From positions 24,534,756 through 24,598,755 of the forward strand of contig CP141147.1 in NCBI GenBank assembly GCA_035235625.1: a stretch of DNA of 64,000 nt. Reading direction: 5' to 3'. A model generated the notes under the pieces. That model worked only from the letters and a program-made list of their open reading frames with translations, made no database searches and was not told the DNA's origin. Shown here piece by piece: positions 1 through 10,762 of this stretch (position 1 is the stretch's first letter; every line of letters starts with the position of its first letter). The translations under genes and the position numbers were made by a program. This DNA comes from Saururus chinensis. Lineage: Eukaryota > Streptophyta > Magnoliopsida > Piperales > Saururaceae.

Positions 1-341
1 GAAATTAGAATTGATGCAAGTATCAAAACCACATCAATCTATCATCTATAAGACAATAAATCAACATAGACTTGAATAAACATGAAAAACTCTTCCATTA
101 AAAAGGAAATCTTTATCATACAATTGTCATCATTCACAAATGAGATCTAAATTAAAAAGAAAAGAAATTGAAACTTATCTACAGCTTCATCAACTCCTAA
201 GTAAAAGAAAAGTCTAGCCTTCCATTGTAGAAGAAAACACTTTAATCTCCATTAAAAACTTTGAGTTCTCTTCCATCTTCTTCTTCCTTTTTCTCTTCAT
301 AAAATCTATTGAAATCCCCCCAATTTCAAGCCAAATATGTC

Positions 342-349
342 TTTATATA
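342..349 (-). promoter_or_regulatory. TATA box of minus-strand LTR
   Basis: TATATAAA on the minus strand lies about 80 bases downstream of the palindrome cluster and ahead of a pyrimidine/purine-rich leader. This is the usual position for an LTR promoter. Transcription start is inferred only. Confidence 0.35.
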
Positions 350-426
350 AGCATAAGAGCTGGAGAAAGAAGTCCAATATGAAAAGGATTGAAAATTGGC
401 TAAAACTAGGAAACTGTGCATTATCC

Positions 427-523
427 CGTTCGAACGCCCTGCATACCCATTCGAATGCCTATACTGTATTTTTGTCCAAATTCACGTTTAGCCGTTTGAT
501 ACATCAAACACCCCATTCGAACG
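427..523. repeat. Cluster of self-complementary decamers (TTCGAA core)
   Basis: Perfect palindromes CGTTCGAACG (427-436) and CATTCGAATG (448-457), an interrupted one GTTTGAT-AC-ATCAAAC (494-509), and a near copy CATTCGAACG (514-523). They are embedded in loosely repeated flanks of the form CCC-palindrome-CC/CTGYA. Similar clusters occur near 9.3, 17.7, 28.4, 37.2, 42.0 and 45.6 kb. Confidence 0.7.
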
Positions 524-919
524 ACTACACTGTTTTTGCAATCTGGACAGTTTTTCTGGACAGTCTAATTTCTGTTTATTAAGCTCTTTTTTCATGTCCA
601 TATTAATTTTTAACTTGTTTATAACTCTGAAAAGTTATCCAAATAATTTTAAAGCATGTCAAGACTATTTTTAATTATTCTAAACATCATCCAAATACCT
701 CGATAAGCGTACTTTACCTATAAAATATAAAATATTATATTTTAGACATGTAGAATATAACTAAAATTTTAACTTTGTTCAAATACATATCTAAACTACT
801 AATAACTATAAAATTATTTAATAATTAAACTAAAATATTAATAACTATCTTAATCTAGATAAACCATAACTAACACTAAATTAACCTAATCTATACTAGC
901 AAATAAGGTAAAAAAACAT

Positions 920-924
<5 letters not shown>

Positions 925-966
<42 letters not shown>
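925..966. repeat. (AT)n microsatellite
   Basis: An uninterrupted AT dinucleotide run of about 42 bases. It may mark a junction between two TE fragments. Confidence 0.95.
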
Positions 967-968
<2 letters not shown>

Positions 969-1111
969 TACTTATCAATGACCGAACCCCACACCCGACT
1001 ATGGTTATGAATACCGAAGCCAAATATGCCAAAGTATCACATTTTATCACCGAAAATGATAAAAAAATAGCAAAAAAATTATAGGAAAACGTTAAAAAAA
1101 TCAGGGCATTA

Positions 1112-1870
1112 GAAGGACCTACTTGAAATGTGTGGAATAATTTACCTATATGTAGTCTAGTTTAGAAGGACTCGACAATAGAAGTCCATCGGTATGAAGA
1201 ACACGTGATTCCGACTTGGCGGTAGGAAATTATGAAATTTTGAAGCTATAATATTATTTGAATAAAGTGATAAGGGTAAAGGACGAATTAGCTAACACAG
1301 GTGCTGATGTAAGCAGCCTGCATCAACTGTGCCGCAGAGCCATGGTGCATGGCACGACAGCCCATGGGTCCATGTCATTGTGGGCCACCCCACCATGCAT
1401 CGTCTTGTGTGACTCGTGGGAGCCAAGCATTGGCCCATGGGATGCACAACACGACCCCACTCAATGCACGGTAGGGCGCATTAGGCACATGCTGGCCTTT
1501 TCGCCCACCGCACAGGCATGCGATGCATGGTGTGTGCATGCGCAGGTGTATTTCATACGCTCATGGATCTTCTCCTATAAATTGGAAACCCGTGTAGACT
1601 TCAAAAGATTTTTCTTGTCCATTCTAAGTCTGATTTCACCTTCCAAGAGACGTTCTTAGCTAATTTAAAGGGTGATGTACGCAATGGAAGTGCCCACTCC
1701 TTAAGTTTGCAACCCTAGAGATGGGAAATGGCCTGGTAAAGAGAGGCTATGTCTGATGACTCCGGGCCTAAAGAGAGAGAGAAGTGGCTCAAAGTGAGAG
1801 AAGGTTGTGTCCTCCACATTTGGGCTGCACCAAGAGAAGTTGCCCTAATAAATCTCTAATGACTTGTGTA
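1112..1870 (+). mobile_element. Truncated Tekay-like LTR ('LTR-A' family), plus strand
   Basis: This matches the inner part of the complete LTR-A copies at 20158, 34622 and 42170. It shares the block around AGAAGGACYTACTTGAAAT, the GTCCATCGGTA block, a CTATAAAT promoter (1575-1582) and the leader with an AAGAGACGTTCTTAGC-like motif. The 5' end is missing and the 3' end stops where copia coding sequence begins. A 133-residue open frame at 1258-1659 lies inside this non-coding LTR and is not a gene. Confidence 0.6.
1575..1582 (+). promoter_or_regulatory. LTR-A TATA box
   Basis: CTATAAAT is about 30 bases upstream of the conserved leader shared with the LTR-A copies at 20.8, 35.3 and 42.8 kb. 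Confidence 0.45.
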
Positions 1871-4158
1871 AAAGGCTTAAGAGTACATGATAATTGTTGT
1901 TTGCTTGATCCTGTTTAATTTACAAATTGGTCCTTACTTGATAATATTTATTTGTGGCAACAAAGATTAGGGCATGTGAATTCTAGAGATTTAACAAAAA
2001 AAATAAAAGAAGGGATCATTATAGGTGCTCCTATTTTAAAAACCCTTGAAAACTTTGTATGTAGTATTTGTTAAAAGGGTAAACAATCAAAGTCACATCA
2101 TAGAAAGTTAAAAACATGTGAGAACAAAGAGACAATAGAGTTAATACACATGAACCTTATGAGACCAATGCAAACATATAGTTTAGGTGGTAAAAAGTAT
2201 ATCTTGGTGATGGTAGAGAGCCTATCATGATTCAGTTGGGTAGATTTTCTTAAAGAAAAGTTTGATGCTTTTGAAGTATTTAAAACACAAGTGGTCTAAA
2301 AGTCTTTTGGATAAATAGGACTATTTAGGAAATGACTAAGGTTAGGATGAATGAGAAGAACTTGGATAAATATTTTTGAGCAGAAGCTGTAACCACCACA
2401 ACTTGTAATCTTAATAGAATTTATTTAAGACCTGACACAACCTAAACCCTTTATGACTTGTGGAGCGGTAAAAAAACCCACTGTAAAATACTTTAGAGTC
2501 TTTAGAAGTCATTGTCATATCTTAAGAGTAGGGAAGCTTTAGAAAAATTTAATAGTAAGCGTAATGATAAAATTTAATTGGGTTCAAAAAGACCATATGA
2601 AACAAATGTGATTGGTGACATCAATGAAGAAGTGAGACCAAGACATCAATTGGAATACCAAATAAAATTTTCTTATTATGTATCTCTTATTGAACCAAAA
2701 AAGATTAATGAAGTTATTCAGGATGAGAATTAGATAAATGAAATGCAAGAGGAACTATGACAATTTACTAAGAATGGTGGATGGTTTCTTGTATTTAGAC
2801 CTATGCCATGTAATGTCATAGGTACAAAATGGTTTTACAAAAACAAGACGGATAAACAAGGCTATGCACAAGTAGAAGACATTGATTTTGATGAAATTTT
2901 TGCTCATGTTGCTAGACTTAAATCTATTAGGTTGCTTCTTACTATGACTTGCCATTTAAAATTGAAAGTATATGAAATGGATGCCAAGAGTGATTTTCTA
3001 AATGGAAACATGAAAGAGGAAGTCTATGTCAAACAGCCTAAGGGTTTTATCAGCCCTCATCATCCTGATTATGTGAACAAATTGAAGAAAGCTTTGTATA
3101 GTTTAAAACAATCTCCAAGAGCATGGTATGGTAGATTGAAACAATATTTAAAAAAGTTGGGTTACAAAAGATGAGGTGTTGACAAAACATTGTTTGTGAA
3201 GAAGTATAGAAAATATTTTGTGATTGTACAAATTTATGTGGATGACATCATCTTTGGTTCTACCAATGATAAGCTTGCTAAAGCCTTTGTAAAAGAGATA
3301 AAATTTGAAATGAGTGTGAAAGATTTACCAACTTATTTTCTTAGTTTTTAGGTACAACAAGCTGATTCAGAATCCAAGTTTGTTAAAGATCTGGTGAAAA
3401 AATTTGAACTTCAAGATGCAAAACTTGCCAAGACACCTATGTCCCTTTTTGTCAAGTTATGTGAAGATGTTTTTATGTAAATCTGTTGAACAAACCTTGT
3501 ATAGAAGCATGATTGATAGTCTTTTGTACTTAACTACTAGTCATCCAGATATTTGCTTAAGTGTATGAGTATGTGCTAGATATCAAGCTGATTCTAAAGA
3601 ATCCCACATGATTGCTATTAAGGGAATAATAAAATATGTGAGTGGATTTATAGGATATAATTTATGGTTTCCATTTGACACTACGTTTGAACTAGTAGGG
3701 TACTTAGATGCTGATTAGGCATGATATGTAGATGATAGAAAAAGTACCTTAGGAGGATGTTTTTATGTTGAAAATTATTTAATTTCTTGGCATAGGAAAA
3801 GGTTAAATTGTGTTTCCTTATAAACGCTAAAGCTGAACATATAGCTCCTAGTAGTGGTTATATTTAATTAATATGGATGAAAATGATGTTATTTGATTAT
3901 AGAATACATTAGGGCAAGATGACTTTATATTGTGCTAATCTAAGTTTGATCAAAATTTATCAAAATCCTTTTCAACATTCTTGTACAAAACATATTTATA
4001 TTAGACCTCATTTTATTCAAGATTTGGTTAAGGATCAAATTGTTAACTTAGAACATATTTCAATAGAGTTTCAATTGGCTCATATTTTCACAAAACCTTT
4101 GGATTTCAACATGTTTATTAACTTTCGAAAAGCCATTGGACTTGCTTGCCTAAGGTAA
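1871..4158 (+). pseudogene. SIRE-like Ty1/copia pol (integrase, RT, RNase H), broken
   Basis: Copia polyprotein remnant in the order GAG-PRE-INT, integrase, reverse transcriptase, RNase H. The GAG-PRE-INT/zinc region contains WQQRLGHVNSRDL near 1955. An integrase piece (KKYILVMVESL) lies near 2190, followed by a large loss of the integrase core. RT carries an intact FLNG block near 2995, LKQSPRAWY near 3105 and the catalytic YVDD in IYVDDIIFGS near 3233. RNase H-like sequence ends with LAHIFTKPLD near 4080. Many stops and frameshifts (for example 2074, 3172, 3350) make it non-functional. The motif set, long 3' non-coding region and purine tract fit the SIRE/Maximus lineage. Gag and protease are missing, replaced by the LTR-A fragment on the left. 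Confidence 0.88.
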
Positions 4159-5756
4159 TTTTATAAGAGATTTTTGTTGTTGTTTTGATTGAAAATCTTT
4201 TGGGACATTAGTAATAACAAAAACCAATTTTCAATTTTTATGTCTTTGATAGTTGAATCTAATTTATTTTAAGAAAAGTATAGAAAAACAAAAACAGAAT
4301 TGAGTTTGTGCGTTTTGAAACATATAGTTGACATATCATATGAAACATACTTTAATTGTGAAGGTAGCACAATAGTGGGCTACACATGCAATGCATGATA
4401 AATACAAGCTTAAGTTAAGACAGCTAGTTAAATATTAATTGTGTAAAGTTTGAAGATACATAATAAATTTGATGCATTGTTAATTTACTGAATGACTTAG
4501 TACTCACTATGAGAATTTGAGATTATCTATCGTGTTAAATGTATATTATGGTTGATTTATTTATTGACTCTGATACTATGAGGTAGTATAAGGTTGTTGG
4601 GCAGCTTGGATTCTTTTACATATTGTATCAGATTTGATATATTTATATTTTATTTTTGAATACTTTATGTAAATATTATCATGAATAGTTCTCATAGAGA
4701 TGATGATGAGGACTGCCTACATATCTTATGTTAGTGTGAAAGCTACTATCCCCTTGACAGTGAAAAAGACATATTGAAAAAAAATAGTGTAAGGTCAAGA
4801 GAACTAAAAAAAACCATTGTAAGCCTATTTATGAAGAATAAAAAAATAAAAAACCAAAATTTGAGAAGAGTAAAAGGAATAGAGATTGACTACAATAGAA
4901 TTAAAACTTTGTATTATTGCTTGTGTCTCTTACTTTATTCAATGTAAATCAATGATCTAACATAATGCGAGCATGAGCCAAGTTTCTCGATGGGCTCATT
5001 TGCCAAAGTAGTGGAGGAGAATGATTATTTTTTACTATATTATTTATTGATATCCTATTGATTGTTTTGAATGATTATGGTATAGTCATGTACTTGAAGT
5101 AAAACATTTTTGAATCTTCTCTTATTATGAGGCTTGGAATTTAAAATTCTGATTCTTTGGTCGAGTGACTAATGAAATTATGTTATGCTAATGTGGGATG
5201 CACATGTTGTGGTATGCTGAACCTTGGAAAGTGTGAAGTCAAATATAGTTACCAACATATTTTTTTTAATAAAAAAAGGTTGTTCCCTTGATTCTCCTTT
5301 AAGTGGATTCTAAGCATATTCAAATTGATTTACAAGTTTTTTTCTCTATTTTATTTCTTCTTTACCTCAATTTTCTTTTGTCTATTTGTGACAAAAAGGG
5401 GGAGAAATTTGGGTTATAGAAAACCTTACTTACATATTTAGGATTGAAGACTAACAAAGAGCTTGTTAAAGAAGATCTAGGTTGAATTGATGAAAAGAGA
5501 ATATTTCTTGATTTGGTTATGACTTGATTATACTTGAACATTTAAATTTTGTATTTACTTATTTCTAAGGACAATATAATGCGTGTAGGTTTTAGTTTGT
5601 GATGTGCAATTTGAAGACTACACCACAATTGGATTATAGAGTTATATATTAAGGGGGAGAGTCATTGTTAGATAATCTATCTAATTCTGATTATGCACTA
5701 TAAAGTTATTTTTTTTTTCTTCAGATGACGGGTTGTAGTGTTTTGTTACAAAATAG
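4159..5756 (+). mobile_element. 3' non-coding internal region of the SIRE-like element
   Basis: There is no coding similarity over about 1.6 kb between the RNase H end and the 3' LTR. A first purine-rich tract, GACAAAAAGGGGGAGAAA (near 5390), is a common feature upstream of the true polypurine tract in SIRE/Maximus elements. No env-like frame is visible. Confidence 0.6.
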
Positions 5757-5770
5757 ACAAAAGGGGAGAT
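5757..5770 (+). promoter_or_regulatory. Polypurine tract of the SIRE-like element
   Basis: ACAAAAGGGGAGAT lies directly before TGTAAGATCATAAG. It is the plus-strand primer position adjoining the 3' LTR. Confidence 0.75.
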
Positions 5771-6030
5771 TGTAAGATCATAAGTGTTCTTATGTCATAT
5801 ATTGACCTATTGTCATGATAAAAAATGTCATTAATTTGTATTTTGAGTGAGTTTACAGTTGAAGATGGATTTTTGAAGGTAAAATGAAAAGAAGACTCAA
5901 ATCTGTGTTTTTGTCAGTTTAAAGCACACATACACATCACATTTACACACTTTAGGGTAAAAGAGACCTTAGGTGAAACAATGGTGAACTTTGGAGATTT
6001 AAATAATAAAAAATATGATAGAATTAGGGT
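5771..6030 (+). mobile_element. 3' LTR of the SIRE-like element, truncated
   Basis: It begins TGTAAGATCATAAGTGTTC after the purine tract. Homology to the more complete LTR starting at 45280 (shared CTTATGTCAT, CACACTTTAGGGTAAA) runs for about 260 bases, then is replaced by GC-rich gypsy LTR sequence. The right boundary is approximate. Confidence 0.65.
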
Positions 6031-6383
6031 AGTCAGGAGGCCAACTGGGTCAGAAGGGATGACCTCCCACTGTCGCCAGCTCAAGGCAGAGTTGTGAGCG
6101 GCCTACCGGCCTTGGTCGTTCCATGGAGGCAGGAGAACTTCACAACATAGAGAGAGAAGGGGGAGGAGCAAATTGTGGATGGAAGGTTTGAGTGACCGTG
6201 GGGGACAACGACCTTGCAACCCACTGGCGAACACTGGCGGTTGGGGAAAGAGAAGCCGGAGGGGGGGTGCACTGTCTAAATTTTTTTGGATAGGGCTTAC
6301 CCAAGCGTCACATTATCCCATTGAAAGTGATAAAAAAAAGCAAAAAAATCACATAAAATCATAGAAAAATCAAGGACATTGCA
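6031..6383 (-). mobile_element. Gypsy-type LTR 5' part, minus strand
   Basis: On the minus strand this starts TGCAATGTCCTTGATTTTTC at 6383. It parallels the start of the LTR at 47251 (TGTAATGTCCCTAATTTTTC), including TATGATTTTATGTGATTTTTT and the following TGTGACGCTT block. It then runs into GC-rich leader. An A-rich purine stretch lies just upstream on that strand. The open frames at 6081-6364 are incidental. Confidence 0.5.
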
Positions 6384-6905
6384 CTTTTTTTTCTCGATTT
6401 GTTTATGCCACACATATAATCAAACAAACTAACAAAGTGCAAGGATAGTTCATGGCGGGAGGTGGTAGGTGATCGTGTTCGCGAGTGTGAAGTGAGTCTT
6501 CTAGTTTCCTCTCGCTAACCACCGGTAATGGTCGAAACACAGTCCCACCAATTGAGGTGAGGTAGATGGGTGAGGAGATGCACTCATCTCCCTTCCCGCT
6601 GGGCGGAATAGAGAGATGGACAAGGGAGACAAGTCTTGCTTTTGTCTGTCGAACCAATTCCATTGGCAATGGCCAACGATTGGCTACCGGTGGTTGGCAT
6701 ATAGGCAATGGCTGGTCGGTCTGCGAAAGCTAGTCGGCTGCCCATCTCTTCCTTGAACGGTTTCCTCGTTAATTAATCAGTTCATTTTCTAGCCCTAATT
6801 TAGATTAAATCAGAACTAAATTATCCAAACCTCAAGAAAAGTTAATGCATTCAATGATCCTACCTTAAATGCTAGTTTCCTGTAGATCCACCACCACTAG
6901 AGCTG
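6384..6905 (-). mobile_element. Gypsy-like LTR remnant, right part (continues at 10436)
   Basis: This stretch and 10436-10762 were contiguous before the 3.5-kb insertion, as shown by the AGAGC duplication. The combined sequence, read on the minus strand, has the A/T-rich U3 and GC-rich leader style of the long gypsy LTRs, but I find no unambiguous termini. The 101-residue frame at 6403-6708 has no recognisable domain. Confidence 0.35.
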
Positions 6906-7537
6906 TCACGCCCCGGCGATGCCCGACCCGAGCCGAACCCGGTCCAGGGGCCGGTCAAGCGCGCGGGGGCGACGAAGTGAAAATTGAGAAATGATCTAGC
7001 GGAAGACTTAACCCTAACCACGGGCGATTAACAACAACACGGAGTGCGCACAATCCTTTGAGCAAGAGTAAATAAAAGGGAAGAAAAAGGTGTTGCTTAT
7101 CACAAAGTAAACAACAATCTCATACCCACAAACTTATTTAAGTAAAGCCCACACCGGCTCAAAATAAGTCATAATCATCATAACTGTAGTATATGACATA
7201 AATCCAAACAAGAACCCCACACAAGGTTCGAACATAAAGCATAAAATAAACGATGACAAGTCACGCAACGATCTCCATCATCACACCCAAGCTACCTCTG
7301 ACCTTTCCTCAAAGAGGCAATCCTGTCCGTCTGCGTGTCGCACCACGCAGCCCCAAATCAAAACACAAAAGAGGGGTGAGTTTTAACAAACTCAGCAATG
7401 GTTTTAATATCACTGTCAACGTAGAAAATACAATAGCTTAGAAATGAGATCGTTCAGATCAAAGATTTACATGGTGCATCACTTTCTGATCACACATTCA
7501 TATCACCTAACACTGCATCATAATGCATAATTCAACC

Positions 7538-7985
7538 TGCATGGATGTATCTCTAGCATACATATTCCCACATGCATTCACATCATAACCAATCCCGCAT
7601 GGATGTATCTCTAACATACATATTCCCACATGCATAACATCATCACAATCTGCATGGATGTATCTCTAACATACAAATTTCCACATGCATTTTATCATCA
7701 AAATCAACATGCATGGATGTATCTCTAACATACATATTCCACATGTATAACATCATCACAATCTGCATGGATGTATCTCTAACATACATATTCCACATGC
7801 ATAACATCAAAATCAACATGCATGGATGTATCTCTAACATACATATTCCACATGCATAACATCATCACAATCTGCATGGATGTATCCCTAACATACATAT
7901 TCCACATGCATAACATCAAAATCAACATGCATGGATGTATCTCTAACATACATATTCCCACATGCATAATATCATCACAATCAAC
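7538..7985. repeat. Tandem array, about 8 units of about 55 bp
   Basis: Units start near 7540, 7596, 7652, 7711, 7767, 7820, 7876 and 7928. Each has the core GCATGGATGTATCTCTAACA followed by a CATATTCCACATGCATAACA-like stretch. Units alternate between two spacer types (ATCATCACAATC and ATCAAAATCAACAT), so part of the array may have grown as a dimer. Confidence 0.9.
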
Positions 7986-9243
7986 CTCCATCAAGGAGTA
8001 ATCACACATTAACGTCACACAGACGGGAGCATAGACAAGGCCACGAAGGCGTGTCATGGTACCAAAATTCTACACAAGAATTCAAGAAAGATCGGGGTTG
8101 TCAATCCCTAATACTGCTCGCCCTGGACAATCCTGGCCAAAGATGTCTCATTCTCACACAGAGAATCTAGAGCAGGGGTGTTCGCCCAGGGATATCTCCT
8201 GCGGAGGGAAGAGCCCGAGTTCTCACACAGAGAACCCTAGAACACGTGGTAGCGGGGTGCACACGGCATACCACACTGGATTCTCAGGGTCCAGATGACA
8301 CACATAATAATATTCTCACATATCCGCAAGACAAGTACACAACTCGTCCCCACATCATTCCGTTTAACAAGACTCAACCCGAGGAGTGCACTCGTTCCAC
8401 ACAGGAACTTCAAATCATTTCACACAGGAACTTCAAATCAAAATATGTCCTTTCGGACCAATCAAATTGCGATTAATCCACGACCGATAAACCCGGCACA
8501 CAATTCCATCACATTGCATCCAATCGGTCAAATTCGATTAATCACAATGAAGCCTCAATTGGAAATCCATTTTCATGATGCGTGCAGCATGGTACATGCG
8601 TGGGCAAAGCATACATGAATCCTAATCATGATAAGTGCTCTCACCAGCCCCTAATGTATCATTCATAATCACAATATTAAGCTTCAACATCATCATTTAA
8701 CCCCCACATGTGTGTGTGTGTAACTAGTAGAAGCCTTTCACATAATGCATATCAACATGCTTGAAAATCAACTCACTACCACACTACACATGTGAATTTC
8801 TATCTAAACATGAATTCCAGCGGAAATCATAGTAGAAGAATCGTTGAAATCATAGCTAGATTCAAAACTCAACCACAAAGGCTAAACACCTATAACATCA
8901 CTCATTTCATCATTGAGTCATGGCATTCACCAACATTCACACACCATTAATCACAATTTATCATGACAAATCAGTCCAACAATGATTGTAGTCCTACTGA
9001 AAATATATACTTAACCAAAGGGAAACAACTATTCATAATTTCAAAATAACGATTCCAACATCATGCCACAAAACATAAGTCATTCCACCATCTCTAAGCA
9101 TATATCTCAACTCCATAAACTCAATAGCATGTATTTCCAGTAGCCTAACATAGCTTAAAACACTCCACATTCATATAAAATTGGCAAGCTAAAGTGGAAT
9201 CATCAAAATAGACATCATACACACAACACACAATTTCTTGTGT

Positions 9244-9352
9244 AGCCGACCGATCGCCCTTCAGGCTGTTCGATCGGTTACACGCAAAAATTTAAAATTT
9301 TCAGTTCAGCCGATCGATCGCCCTGCAAGGCCGATCGATCGCCAACATGGCT
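9244..9352. repeat. Palindrome cluster (ATCGAT/CGATCG core)
   Basis: Four sites: ACCGATCGCCC, TTCGATCGGTT, CCGATCGATCGCCCTGCA and CCGATCGATCGCCAACATGG. On the reverse strand the flank reads TGCAGGGC next to the palindrome, as beside the TTCGAA palindromes at 427 and 37266. Confidence 0.7.
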
Positions 9353-10016
9353 TGAAACAGTCATCTTCTTCCTTTCGCAAAATCAAACCGAAACACCATA
9401 GATAACACTTCAAATCCACATCTAACACCCTAATCATCATCAAAAGTCCTCCTTGACTTCCAGAATATCAAACCAAACCATAATAATGCAAAACCCTAAG
9501 AAATCGGGATTAAATAATTCCATTTTCTAATCTTACCATTAACACACTAAATCAAGCAAAACCATTTCGAAATAAGCCAAAAATGAAGAGTTTTACCATG
9601 GATAAACAGAGATTTCGAAGACCCATTACCTCAGCACTTGATTAAGCTCGGATTAAAGAGTCACCCTTCTTGAAATCCTTGAAAACACAATGAGTTTGAA
9701 TTAAACTCTAATAGAAATCGATTTACCCAAGAAATCCCTAATTAAACCTTAGATCTAGGGCTTGTTGGTAGTAAAAATCAAATTTTGAATGTTAGGGTTT
9801 GTAGTAAAACACAAATCAGTAGCTTTTGATGGTCAAAAACGAATTGAATCAAGGGGAAAATGGTAGATTTGGAAGAAATTAAGAGAAAAGCCATGGATTA
9901 GTGCTTAATTAGAGCAAGCTTACCTTAATCGGCTTCTAATTTGGGCCTAAGTGGGGATTAGGCCAGCCCTCCTTCCTTAGCCTATTCCCAAAAATGGAAA
10001 TGGCTCTGGTTTGCCC

Positions 10017-10023
10017 TTTTATA
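10017..10023 (-). promoter_or_regulatory. TATA box of the 6906-10435 LTR
   Basis: TATAAAA on the minus strand, about 415 bases from the inferred 5' end of the LTR. Confidence 0.4.
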
Positions 10024-10435
10024 GTAAGGGTTGGGGTAGGCATATGTAAGTTTTGGGGTGTAAATATGAAAAGTAGGCTAAAAGTGGGTATTTTGCAAAT
10101 TTAAGCCTAATAAAATTCTAAAAATTTTTGTGGGACCTTAAGTATATGTCTAGGTTCATTTGACACAAAAATAAAATTTTCAACGGTGGGGCCCACAGGG
10201 GTCCCGCCAAAACCCTAATTTTTGGGAAAATAGTGAAAATTCCGAAAAATCTCAAAAATTCACATTTGGTTTAAAATCACTCAAAACCACTAATATTGAA
10301 GTTAATTTTGGTTAAAACTATCACAAACACTATTTATTTACGAAATCACCGAATAAGATCAGAAAACGCGTAAATCTCACGATAACCCATAATTAAAGAA
10401 AACCAAAACCTGGTTTAAGGATGAGGGTCCTTACA

Positions 10436-10762
10436 AGAGCTTTGCAATCCACCGCCTTCTTCCTCTCAAAGCCCTCTAGGTTTTTCCAAAGCAGAAATTA
10501 GAGGCTAGGGTTACACTTACCTTTAAATGGGGGTGGGGGGGTGGGGGTGGTTATCAAGTAGGACTCTCCTTGGTGGCATAGACTCCCCGAAAATTGGGGG
10601 TCGTCAACCACTCAATTGGCCTCATAATGGTCCCCTTAATTTCTTTTACACACCCAAACAATTATTTGGTATACCCCAACTCTAAAAATCCCTCCAAAAT
10701 TGAAAAAAATAGGGGAAAATAGGGAAAATTTTCTAAAAAATACATGAAATTACTTGGGTATT
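10436..10762 (-). mobile_element. Gypsy-like LTR remnant, left part
   Basis: Continuation of 6384-6905 beyond the solo-LTR insertion; begins with the second AGAGC. Minus-strand reading shows an A/T-block U3 (ATTTTTTAGAAAATTTTCCC) similar in style to the LTR starting at 47251. It is cut off by the LTR-A copy at 10763. Confidence 0.35.

Larger units (their letters stand above)
1..1113 (-). mobile_element. LTR fragment, minus strand (Ty3/gypsy-like)
   Basis: Read on the minus strand, the stretch just below 1113 begins TCTAATGCCCTGATTTTTT and matches the 5' ends of the LTRs at 47251 (plus) and 6383 (minus), including the run of short A/T blocks followed by a GTGAYRC-like motif. Further along the minus strand come self-complementary decamers (427-523) and a TATATAAA box (plus 342-349). 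This reads as U3, promoter and start of transcript of an LTR running off the left edge. The terminal TG appears mutated to TC. No coding sequence is recognised. It may be two fragments joined at the AT repeat near 925-966. Confidence 0.45.
6906..10435 (-). mobile_element. Solo long LTR, 3530 bp, TSD AGAGC
   Basis: Termini read TGTCACGCCCC...CCTTACA on plus, flanked by an exact 5-bp duplication AGAGC (6901-6905 and 10436-10440). No pol is present, so this is a solo LTR left by LTR-LTR recombination. Orientation is inferred as minus: read that way it starts TGTAAGGACC and ends GGGGCGTGACA, like the LTRs at 34189 and 24440, with a TATAAAA box at plus 10017-10023. It carries a roughly 55-bp tandem array (7538-7985) and a palindrome cluster (9244-9352). 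The small frames at 7253-8618 are non-coding LTR sequence. Confidence 0.85.

Noticed and set aside
1258-1659. 133-residue open frame
   Set aside because: It lies within an LTR-A fragment spanning the promoter and leader; no domain, and the region is non-coding in other copies.
7538-7985. Regularly spaced repeats resembling a CRISPR array
   Set aside because: Units are tandem and the spacers are themselves repeated, in an LTR of a plant genome; no cas genes.
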